Assembly (NCBI GenBank): GCA_003194525.1
Contig: NBIV01000286.1
Location: forward strand, 51,309 to 115,308
From: Gracilariopsis chorda
Lineage: Eukaryota; Rhodophyta; Florideophyceae; Gracilariales; Gracilariaceae
DNA length: 64,000 bases
Reading direction: 5' to 3'
The notes beneath the pieces were generated by a model that did not search any database, was not told the origin of the DNA, and saw nothing but the letters and a program-made list of their open reading frames with translations. Numbering within the stretch: position 1 is the stretch's first letter; each line of letters starts with the position of its first letter. Both the position numbers and the translations under genes were made by a program. This document shows positions 23,928-33,746 of this stretch, piece after piece.

Positions 23928-24194
23928 TTCAGACTGAGAGAACCGGAGAGAGGTTGAGAGACTTGGTAATCACTTTTCGATGGAACATGAACCGTCTCTG
24001 CCCCTTAAGTAGAGAACTGGTGTTGCACAATAGTTTCCCGCCTGACATATACGTATACATGTTGTCTTCATTGTCTCAAGATGTTCCTGACAACATCAGT
24101 ACCTGGATAGTTTACATACGTAGTACTTTACTATGTACATATGCAATGCATTCTTATTCGGTCTTGGTTTCAGACGTCAATAAATATCAAGTAC

Positions 24195-24520
24195 GATTTA
24201 CCTACGTATGCAACGTATAGATTGCTCCTATTCTTGTTACAGCGTTCTACGTTTCTAGAACTGCATGGCCTACTTATGCACCACATAGATTATAACTATT
24301 TTTGTTAGAAGGGTATACGTTTCCAATACTGTGCAGCTTACGTATGTGCTAGGTAAAATATAACTATTTCTGTTAGAAGGGTAAACGTTTGCAGTACTGT
24401 GCAGCCTACGTATGCGCTACTTAAAATATAACTATTTTTGTTAGAAGGGTATACAGTACTGCGCAGCCTACGTATGCGCTACGTAAACTATAACTATTTT
24501 TGTTAGAAGGGTATACGTAG
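24195..24520. repeat. Minisatellite, ~5 units of ~68 bp
   Basis: Diverged direct repeats follow the pattern CCTACGTATGCGCTACGTAA, ...TATAACTATTTTTGTTAGAAGG, GTATACGTTTCCAGTACTGTGCAG. The first unit is most diverged and the fourth is about 6 bp shorter. It lies in the noncoding 5' part of the Helitron. Internal minisatellites are common in Helitrons. Confidence 0.85.
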
Positions 24521-24707
24521 GTTGTACTTCATGTAATTTATTTTGTTGCTTGAATACGTTACGTTTCTATTTTAACTATTGTCTAATGTGCTGAAGATTG
24601 TGTACTTAAGCTAGAGCATACCGTAAAGTTGCAGAAAACTTTTTTTCAAAGCAGCCAGCTACAACTTATTTTACTCTACTTCTTCTTTTCAACTATTCTC
24701 TAACACC

Positions 24708-25108
24708 ATGGCTGATATGTCCCAAACGGAGGTTTGCTACCTACAACCATGCCGTTTGCGCGACCGCAAGGATGCTATTCTACCGCGCTTGGGAAAATTA
24801 TTGGAAAAAATGTGCATCATACAGGCTGCATTGAAGCACACTGATATCCACCGTGGCAATGTCAATTGGTTTTTTTGGAAGAGATTTTGTGCTCCATTGG
24901 CCCGAAAATCGACACAGTGTACACGGAATTGGAAGACTACCGCGTGATTGGACGCAGCAAGGATTTGCCTGTTGGACGCAGCAAGGACTTGACTCTTCGC
25001 TGGCCGTCAGAGATATCCACGTGTGAGACGGGTTCAACGGGGCTGATAGACGTTGAGGCTGTGGAGAGTGACAGATCATACACGTGCTCGACCGATTCGT
25101 GGCAGTAG
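24708..25108 (+). CDS. Small unidentified gene in the Helitron, divergent from Rep
   Basis: An ATG in a strong context (CACCATGGC) at 24708 opens a 79-codon frame to 24947. The overlapping frame to 25108 has no ATG of its own before the overlap; its first usable codon near 24866 is TTG. A run of seven T (24870-24876) lies where the frames meet, so a one-base slip would join them into about 133 residues. The second part has a duplicated GRSKDL. Neither part matches a family I know. It could be a captured host gene fragment or a Helitron accessory gene. The rest of 23928-24707 shows only the minisatellite and AT-rich sequence. Confidence 0.4.
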
Positions 25109-25224
25109 GGCAAATCCTTTGATTACCATAAGCTGGTTGTTTGGAAGGAAATAAATGTGCTTTTATTGATGTATTCTAAGGGGTGAACTTGCTCGTTGTC
25201 AGAGCAATCCTTAGGTAGGTTAGA

Positions 25225-25433
25225 TGTTTGATTATGATTGGTAGTATTGGGTGTTTCCACTTAGTGACGTAGGGTTTTCCTGTAGTGGTGGTGCGAACTA
25301 GAGGTGCTATGGAAGACTCCGAAGTCGCAGTACCAAATATACTCACCCCCAAGACTGGATAACTTCACTTTTTACTTTTTTTCTTTTTTTGTTCAGCCGA
25401 TATTCCGTAGCCCTATACTCGTTATTACCATCA
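25225..25433 (+). repeat. B-a LTR, right part
   Basis: Continues the LTR broken at 19010: TGTTTGATTATGATTGGTAGTATTGGGTG, the mutated TATA region GCTATGGAAGACTCC (about 25308-25322), CCCCCAAGACTGGATAACTTC, ending ...GTTATTACCATCA at 25433. The end matches the LTR end at 46811. It has no flanking 5-bp duplication (AAGAA left, CTTAA right), so it was probably joined by recombination. Confidence 0.75.
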
Positions 25434-26991
25434 CTTAATCACGCCAGTCGTAGAGTGCGGGACTGGATTGCGAACATAAATCACATTTATTGGTGCGTAC
25501 GACCATAATCATTTTGGAAGATTTGCTTTAATGAGCAAAGCTCGGGCAGCTTCAAACATAGTGCGATTGATGCGCTCTGCAATAGCGTTATGTTCTGGGG
25601 TATACAGTGGAGAAAAAGATACCTCCTGGAGACCATTCATAGGATTGTTTTGCAAGGCAATGTACTCTTCTGCGTTGTCAGAGCGCAGTTTTCGAATAAG
25701 CACATGCTCTTCTCCAAGCTGTTTGATCTTCTGCCTCACACCCAGGAACACTTCACAAATCTCACACCTTTGCATCATGAACCCAAGTACTGCTTATCGC
25801 GAGTGATCATCCACAAATCCAGACGCATAGCAAAATCCGTCTTAAAATCATACCACTACCGCACCCATAATGTGTGAGTGCACAATGTCCCCAACGTTTT
25901 TGGCTCGTTTAAACCTGCCCAGAAATGGCAGCTGATATGCCTTGCCAAGGCGATATTACCATCATACCTCCTCCGTGCACTTGATCTTTGGGACTCTTTT
26001 GACATGTTCATGAATCTTTTGTAGGTCATGCCCATTCATATGTGGCAGTTGGCGATGCCACAATAAACTTGTTCGGTCGTCCGTTGCAGAAAGCATCTTG
26101 GATATGTCCGTATGAGCAATTGGGTTGGGCAAGGTGTATAAACCGGAGCGCTGATGACGAGTCCCATGTCCAACCTCCAACCTCCAACCCATCTTCATGT
26201 TGTAGGCGTACCTCTTCATCACAGAAACGTGATTCGATACCTTTGTCAGCTAAACCACTCACAGACATTAAGTTATATCCAAGATTCGGAACAAGCAGTA
26301 CCTCAGAAACCCTGAGGGTCACATCAAAGAAGGGTAGTATGACATCTCCTTGTTCGGTGGAAGTGACAGTGGTATTGTCTGCTAGTTCAATTGGCTTATC
26401 CGGTATGTCAATCAGTGAATTTGGAACGAAATCAGAGACAGAACAGAAGCAATGAGAGGTAGCACCACTGTATGCAAATGTGTCGATGCAATCAATAACC
26501 GGCGGTACCACTGATGAATTCTCACTTGTAACTCCAGCAATGTCAATCTTGGACGCCTTCCCTGATTAATTCCTGGATCGCTTGGACTTTTCGACTGAGT
26601 TGAGCTTCAGCTGATCCAAGATCGCTTGTGGCAAATGATTGTCAGGTTTAGCTGGATTCTTGTGACAATGGTCGTAAATGTGACCATCGCGCTCACAGAA
26701 GGTGCAATGGTACCCGTGTTTGCTTCTAGAAGCATATGCACGACCAGTGGGGTCATTGACTGTTGTTGAATCTGATGCATTACGATCATGTTCGTTACTA
26801 TTTGATGATTTGCTGTGTCCACTTATACGGGCACCACCCCTGTTCCTGTTGTTCTTGCGACTTGACCTCTACCAGAACTGACTGAACCCATTTGGCGGGC
26901 ATTGTATTCATCAATCAGGGTTGTCGCCATGTAGTCTCATGTAAGTTCTGAAATCTCCTTGGTCCTAAGTGCAGCTGTAGTTGACGCCAAT
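25434..26991 (-). pseudogene. B5: gag-protease-integrase fragment
   Basis: Minus-strand family B fragment cut at both ends by LTRs. From the 5' side: gag C-terminus with a knuckle region near 26670-26705 (YHCTFCERDGH), protease region with AYSGATSHCF near 26455-26480 (catalytic Asp now Tyr), YNLMSVSGLADKG near 26240-26280, and IN up to RSDNAEEYIALQ and AERINRTM near 25565-25690. It stops inside IN at about 25434. Stops and shifts separate the parts. Confidence 0.82.
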
Positions 26992-27220
26992 TGTTGATGG
27001 TAGCACATCGTAGAGTGCCTGATAGTCCTGGGACATCATAGTGCAGCACTTGGAAGGAAAGTTTCATATAACGGAGGGCTGTTTTTGAGAGCTGCTTTGC
27101 AAAAGTGCATATGCGTGTGTTCTCAAACCCAACATGAAACGGGCATATGATTGGCTACTGCATATACTCATATGCAATGCATTCGTTACAAGTGTTGTGC
27201 ATCGTATGGGTCATGGGCAC
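26992..27220 (+). repeat. B-a LTR fragment
   Basis: Begins TGTTGATGGTAGCAC and runs through the palindrome (27106-27115) and GATTGGCTACTGCATAT, then stops at TCATGGGCAC (27220). Only the first 229 bp of the LTR remain. It abuts a minus-strand LTR. Confidence 0.8.
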
Positions 27221-28093
27221 TGAGAATGATAACTGATGTTGATGATAATGATAACTGAAGTTGGGCTTCGACAGAAGTCAAAGAAGAAGAATGAAACAGT
27301 AACAAGAGTGAAGGTTGTCAGCCTTGGGGTGGTGTACTTGGAGGTGCAACATCTGCAACTTGTATAGCACCACTAGAGTAGACTACAACTACAAAAACAC
27401 CCTAACCACTAAATGCGAAAAGCCAGTACTACCAATCCTATTCAAACATAACACAATAAGGGTTGCACAAACTGGTGACAGTTCACTGAAACCACGCGTA
27501 AAATTATTCCAGCACATGCCAGCGAAGCATGGTAAGTTAAACAACCATGACAACTCATTACAACCATTTATAACATTATGCCAGCACATGGCAACAAAGC
27601 ACGGTAAGTGAAAGAACCATTACAACAATGTGCCAGCATGTCACAGCACTGTGTAATCCCCTACGTGCATCAGCATTACCACAACAAAGCACAAATTCAC
27701 ATGCCACTGCATCCAAATTGATACGCCAAGTCCATTACCTACCTTTCACGTGCTGGCACGCACAATCACACGTCTGCAACAATTTCTTGTTCCTCTACAC
27801 CACATGTAGCGTCATAAGATCGCACGTAAGTGGTCCACTCACATTATGCCAAGTGGCCCATGCTGTGCCTGTGACTCATACAATGCATACCACTTGTACC
27901 CCATGTAATGCATAAGGGCAAATGCAGTACCCAGTCATATGCCCGTCTCACGTTGGGTTTGAGCCCACGCGCATATGCGCTTTTGCAAAGGAGGTGCTCA
28001 AAAGTGCCCATTGTTATATGCAACTTTGTTTCCAAATAGTCTACCATGATTCTCTAGGGCTATCAGGCACTTCACCATGTGCCATCATCAACA
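27221..28093 (-). repeat. B-a LTR, probably solo
   Basis: The minus strand begins TGTTGATGATGGCACATGG (first base 28093) and ends near 27221 in TATCATTCTCA, about 870 bp. The palindrome GCGCATATGCGC is at 27969-27980. It interrupts a B-c LTR whose first part lies at 28094-28396. No interior follows, so it is a solo LTR or a recombination remnant. Confidence 0.72.
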
Positions 28094-28396
28094 TTCGGCA
28101 TTGCAGCACAACCGTCTACTGTGCGCACACTTGGACCAACCACATTGCTCCACTTGTGCATATCCGCAATCCAGTACCATACAATACATAATACTTCTAC
28201 GGTATACAATGCATATAGCATTTTGTAGTAGCCAATCACATTGCCGTTTCACGTTGGGTTTGAGCAGAGGCGCATATGCGCTTTTGGAGCGAGGGGCTCC
28301 AAAAGTGCCCATCGTCCCCTGAAGATTTGGTTTTGGACCAAGCTGAGACCTCCAGTGGGGGTTGGCCAGGCACTCGACCAATTCTAAACGTCAGAA
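28094..28396 (-). repeat. B-c LTR fragment, 3' LTR of B6
   Basis: The minus strand starts near 28396 with TTCTGACGTTTAGAATTGGTCGAG (diverged from TGTTGAAGTCTAGAAG). It includes the palindrome at 28271-28280 and ends at GCAATGCCGAA, where the B-a LTR cuts in. It sits just after the B6 pol stop (TAG 28403-28405). Confidence 0.78.
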
Positions 28397-29232
28397 CTCC
28401 TCCTAGAGTTCCTGTCCAAGACCAAGCCGTTTGAGAATTGCATTAACACTCATACGTCCCGATGTCTTGGTGAGTAAATCGGCACCATTCAGCTCATTTG
28501 GGACGTATTGAACACTAATCACATTGTCTCTTATGAGATGTCGGATAAAGTGAACCTTTACATCAATGTGCTTAGCACGACTAGAAAGGCACCTTTCACC
28601 ACCAGCCCACTCCAATGCGCACTGGTTGTCAGAGTGTAGAGGAACCAAAGTTTTCATGTGGAACCTGCATTCCTGTAGCACACGAGCAACCCATACCACT
28701 TCCTGTGCATCCAAAGTAAGAGCATAGTACTCCGCCTCGCCAGTTGATAGCGCAACTGACGCTTGTTTTCTACCACCATACCAGCAAATTGCTGACCCAA
28801 GTTTAACGATATACTCGGACATCGACTTCCGACTCGTAGTGTCTCCAGCGTAGTCAGAGTCCACAAAACCATGCAGATCTAGCGATCCAGGCCTGTAGCA
28901 TAGCCCATGCTGTCGCGTTCCACACAGGTACCTGAGCACACGCTTCACAGCTTTGTGACACCAAGCGGTAGGAGCACTCTGAAAACGAGCCAGGATGAGA
29001 ACTGGTGCAAGTATATCCAACCTAGTACGTAGTGCCAAGTACAGCAGAGACCCGATCATCTGCTGGTACAACTGCACATCCATTGGTGATTGTTCTTCCT
29101 GCGTTGCTAGAGATGTGAAGAAGCACTCCACCATAGAGCTAGGTACTGGTTTAGCGTTCTGGAGACCAAATGGTCGAAGTATACCTTCAATATACAGTGA
29201 CTGCCCCAGCATGACACAAAGGGGTTGTCCAG
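28397..29232 (-). pseudogene. B6 RT C-terminus and RNase H
   Basis: Open from 29212 to 28403, nearly undamaged RT thumb and RNase H: RYLCGTRQHGL, DSDYAGDTTSRKS, ALSTGEAEYYAL, LHSDNQCALEW, RAKHIDVKVHFIRH, DLLTKTSG. The upstream RT, including the YVDD site, is missing because a B-a LTR (29233-30046) begins within it. An enzyme lacking its RT fingers and palm cannot work. Confidence 0.88.
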
Positions 29233-30046
29233 TGTTGATATGAAAGACGTTGGGCTTCGACGGAAAAGAAAGGGAAAGAAAGAAAGTAAATAAAGAGTGA
29301 AGGTTGCCAGGCTTGGGGAAGAGTTTCCTTGGTACTGCGACTTCAGAATCTTATATAGCACATCTACTTCGCACTAACACTACAAAAAAACCCTACACCA
29401 CTAAGTCGGGACACCCAATACTACTAATCATAATCAAACATAACACAATAAGGGCTGCACCCACTGATTACAGCTAAGTACAACCATGCATAACATCATA
29501 ACAACACATTACAACAACGCATACCAAGTGAGCCAAGCAGCCAACAATGTGCAACAACAAGTGAACCAGACATGCCAACAATGTGCCAGCATGTGACAGC
29601 ACTGTGTAAACATTTTCTTGCACCATCATGAATATGACCAAGCACAAATTCACATTCCACCGCATTCATGTACATACCCTAGGTGTGCTGCGTGCATGGC
29701 ACGTGCTTACTTCCACAAGTTTACCTATGCAACACCTGCATGTACCTGTAAACCAGATGTAGCCACACATATTCCTAAGTACCATGCCCATTCACCTTAT
29801 GCCAAGTGGCCAGTTCCATGCCCATGACACATATGATGGACAACACTTGTAACCAATACATTGCATATGAGTATACGCAGTAGCCAATCATATGCCTGTT
29901 TAAGGTTGGGTTTCAGAACACACGCATATGCGCTTTTGCAAAGCAGCTATCAAATACAGCCCTCCGTTATATGAAAGTTTGTTTCCAAGGGCTGCATCAT
30001 GATGTCCCAGGACTACCAGGCACTCGACCTTGTGCTAACATCAACA
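29233..30046 (-). repeat. B-a LTR, 3' LTR of B7
   Basis: 814 bp, beginning TGTTGATGTTAGCACAAGG (30046) and ending TTTCATATCAACA (29233) on the minus strand. TATATAAG is at 29350-29357 and the palindrome near 29933-29943. Termini TGTTGA/TCAACA are perfect inverted repeats. The polypurine stretch GAGGAGGAG precedes it on the minus strand. Confidence 0.9.
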
Positions 30047-31799
30047 CTCCTCCTCGAGTTCATGGTTTAGACCAACTCGATCCAAGATCAATTGCGTCAT
30101 AGCAGGACTAAGTGGCTTAGTGAGTATGTCAGCATCGCTGTCCTCACTTGGCACATACTCCACACTTATCAACTTGCTTTTGACCAAGTCCCGGATAAAG
30201 TGTATCTTTACGTCAATGTGTTTGGCACGTCCAGAGGGGCAAGGCTCACCAATGGCCCACTCAATCGCACATTGGTTGTCTGAGCTTAGTGGAGTACTAT
30301 CATTAACCAATTATCCACATTCTCGAAGTGCTCGAGACATCCACATTAGCTCTTGACTTACCATCACTAATGCGTAGTACTCAGACTCGCCTATAGACAA
30401 TGCCACCGACGCCTGCTTACGGCCACCGTAGAAATAAACACATGACCCAAGTTTGATCATAAAGCCAGACAAAGACTTCCGATCAGTGGTATCACCTGCG
30501 TAATCAGAGTCTACATAACCATTCAGCAGGAGGTTCCCAGAGTGGTAGACAAGTCCATGGTGAGTAGTGCCACGTGAATACCTCAGAACGCGCTTCACCG
30601 GTCGATGACAATATCGAGTTGGTGCTTTCTGGAAGCGTGCTAAGATAAGTACAGGTGCCAATATGTCATAACGGGTGCTTAATGCCAGGTACAGCAGAGA
30701 CCCGATCATCTGATGATTCAACTGGACTTCATAGGGTGACTTATCCTCCTCCACATCAAGTGAAGAAGAGAAGGATTCCACCATTAGGCTCCGTGAAGGC
30801 TTGCTATGCTCAAGTCGAAACCGCCGTAACATGCCACTGACATGCAACGGCTGTGCAAATTTCACACCTAGCAATGTGCCATGGGAGTTCATGTTCCAGG
30901 TTAAATAAACACCAAGATACATTCTGACACGAGTCTCAACGCGTAGGTCATACAACGACTTGAGCTCCTCCAATATCTGAGAACGTTATTCGGCACTAGG
31001 CGTAAATATGAGAAGGTCATCCAAGTATACCAGGATGTATGCATAAGTGCCAGCAGGTAACTTGCGCCTAAAAAACACATGGTGCACTGCATAATTCTTC
31101 AAAACCTATGCCTTTAATATCTGTGCTGAACCTCGTATGCCATGCCAGATGAGCCTGCTTAAGCCCTTATATAGCCTTTAGCAGTTTGTAGCATTGTGAT
31201 TTGTAACCAGGAATGCCACGCGGTGACATGACCCACACGTCTTCCTTGAGATCACCATTAAGAAATGCTGTCTTTATGTCAACCTGGGCAACAAACATGT
31301 GCAAGCACAACATCAGGTACAAGAACATGCGAACCGAATTGAACGAAACAACTGGTGCATACGTCTCTAAGTAGTCCTCACCATATGTCTGTTGGTTGCC
31401 TTCAGCCACTATTCAAGCTCGAAATCGGTCAACGGGGTCGTCTGCATCACGTCTCACCTTCAGTATGTCATGCGTTGGTAGGGGCTGGGACTTTTGTGCG
31501 TCATCCACAACCCATGTAGCCTTTTCTTCTAAAGATGTCAACTCGTCATCAATGGCATGCAGCCATTTCTCTCTTTCAGTTGGCGTTGCAGACAGTGCTT
31601 CTTTGAGTGAGGGATCATTACTAGTGGGAACTGCAACCTCAGATTTCGCCGTGCCGGCCATATGCCACCAGTTTTGTGGGGCACGCCTGGTGCGACGAGG
31701 ATAGCGTGACTGTGACTCAGGGTCATCATTTACTTGTTCAATGTAACCTTCATCGCCTTTTGACCCCTCTTCATCACTATAACCGTGCTCGGCATCATC
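30041..31799 (-). pseudogene. B7 linker, RT and RNase H, cut by A2
   Basis: Minus-strand pol from the acidic linker (YPRRTRRAPQNWWHMAGTA near 31665-31720), through RT (31167-31409 with YAPVVSF and VDIKTAFLNGDL), the active site YLDD near 31010-31022, thumb, and RNase H (DSDYAGDTTDRKS near 30490-30520, LSSDNQCAIEW) to the TGA at 30041, which lies inside the LTR. Stops fall near 31410, between 30974 and 31166, and at 30311. IN and gag are absent. The fragment ends at the A2 LTR. Confidence 0.86.
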
Positions 31800-32577
31800 T
31801 GTTGGAAAAGTACCTGTTCTGTCACTGAAAACCAAATGTTCCGGGGAGCATGGGCTGTTTTGGAGGGTGCCGCTGCAAAAGCGCATATGCGTCGCTGTGC
31901 AAACTCAACGTGAATCTGGCTTGTGATTGGCTACTGTAAATACACATATGTACTGTAGTGCGTACAAGTGGTAGTGCACAAGTGGGTTAGATTGGAACAC
32001 CCACGTGTCCAGCTAGTACAGTGCGCACAGTGTACAGGGCACGTACCTATGAGAGTTGGACACGCCGCACATGTGGTACAGCATTGGTACCTCGGTGAGG
32101 AGTATGGGTACTCTCATCAGGTTTACATGTACACCAAGTGGTTAATGACGTGTGAGTTGATGCACTTACACGTACACGTGATGTTGTGAATTACTGTGAC
32201 GTGCATGGATGAATTTGGATGCGTTGGCATGCGTTGGCATGCGAATCTCTGGTGTGTGTTGTGAATTTGTGCTTTGTCATGGTTGTGTGCAGGCACCTAA
32301 CTTATTTTGCCGTGTTGGTGCGTTATTGTGTTAAGTTGATGTAAGGTATCATGAGTTAGTGCTAGCATGGCTATGTTATGTTACATGATGATTGGTAGTA
32401 TTGAGTGTCCCCAGCTACTGGTTTAGGTTTCAGTTGAAGTCGAAGTTGCGACTCAGATGAAGTTAGAGTTCTATATAAGTTGTGATTGTAGAACCTCCAA
32501 GTTAATCGGAGTCCGAGCTGGCGAACTTCCTTTGCATTCCCCTACCTTTCCTTTCCCTTCCGCTTCAACTTCTATCA
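31800..32577 (+). repeat. A2 5' LTR
   Basis: 778 bp, TGTTGGAAAAGTACC...TTCTATCA. The palindrome GCGCATATGC is at 31881-31890, then TGATTGGCTACTG, a second CCAAT element ATGATTGGTAGTATTGAG near 32388-32405, and TATATAAG at 32472-32479. Confidence 0.9.
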
Positions 32578-32591
32578 GATTATGGGCCCAG
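32578..32591 (+). other. A2 primer-binding site
   Basis: GATTATGGGCCCAG directly after the LTR, one mismatch to the initiator tRNA-Met anticodon-arm complement. Confidence 0.82.
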
Positions 32592-33746
32592 AGCCGCTGA
32601 CCTCTGCCGTCATCCTTTCTTGTTCGTCTATCGCCGCTCTCCCTCACCGCCGTTCATCCGTTTCGCTGTTTCAGTTGCCGTCTACCGTTGTGTCGGGTGT
32701 GTTGAATAGGGTCTGGTGGGTGTTGATCTTTCCTTTAGGTTTGCGTTCCTCCCTGAGGGCGTCGTGGTGGTAGTGGTTCGACGTCGACTGTCTATCGTGA
32801 TTGTGTTTGGGCCGCCGTGTTTGCCCATGTTATCGATCGCTATCGCCTGTTTGTGTCTCCCTCTGTTCTGATGTTGTGTGGATCCCCTCGTCGTGTTTGC
32901 TGGTTCTGATCGGAAGAGGTTGAGGATCATTCTAGTTGGAGTCTGTGCACTTGTGTGTTGTTCTCAGCAGTTTGTGAAGTCTGGGGTTTGTGTTGCCCAG
33001 CGTTGTTTCGGGTATACTCGGTGTCTAGTGCGACGAGCGGTTGATCCAAGTAATCGGGGACGTTAGCCTGGCGGCTTGGACCAAAGCGGGTGTACTGTCG
33101 AGCGGCTTCCCACTGGTCCTTTTGGGCGTATAACGGTGTTGGTCGTAAAGACCTGGTAAGTTCAGCGGGTGCATTCGTGGACGGGGTGCCGTGGCGTACT
33201 GCACTGGTGCAAGTATTTATCTCTTCTTGTTGATCCTGTCTGTCTGTTGGGATACTTGGGCTTTGGTGAAGGTATTTTATAACGAGCTTTTGATCTGTGC
33301 ATCTGACCTTTGGGCGTTTGTACGGGGAGGTGACGTGGCGAAGGCTGACCTCCTTTTCATGATCAGGCCGCGTGTGACCTATTTTGGTTGCAGGTGAGTA
33401 GCATACTTTGGATACCAGAGTAACGTCGGTCTCGAGTTCGCGCAAGTCCTTGCAAGGACCCAGAGAGGGTGTCTTGGTGAAGGCATATCTTTGGTCATTA
33501 ACCATTCTCTGGACGTCTCGTAGGGAGCATCGCACCTTCTCTTCAAACGCAGGAGAAGGTGGACACAAGAAGTCGTTTCCTACCCGGAGGGTCTCCGGGG
33601 GCCACGGGTCCGACTCCCTAGGGTAGCGGGAGTAGTATTCCCTGCCAGTGCGCCTGACCTTGAAGTTTTTGTTTCTTTTGTTTGTTTCTTACTATTTGTG
33701 ACTGTCTGTTGTCGTAATTGCACCTTGTCGTTCATTTTCACCTACA
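32592..33746 (+). other. A2 untranslated leader
   Basis: Homologous to the A1 and A3 leaders. The hairpin region (ACGGGTCCGACTCCCT, 33604-33619) precedes AGGGTAGCGGGAGTAG. No conserved reading frame; nothing else seen. Confidence 0.7.

Larger units (their letters stand above)
19011..25224 (-). mobile_element. Helitron with Rep/helicase, inserted in an LTR
   Basis: A 6,214 bp rolling-circle transposon. Its boundaries come from the interrupted B-a LTR: the host reads ...TTGTGGTA | TGTTTGATTATG..., the A|T insertion site typical of Helitrons. On the minus strand the element starts TCTAACCTACC at 25224 (canonical TC). It ends CTTG at 19011, which departs from the usual CTRR. Two GC-rich hairpins lie 9 bases inside the 3' end. 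The gene encodes an HUH Rep plus Pif1-like helicase but has stops. Confidence 0.9.
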
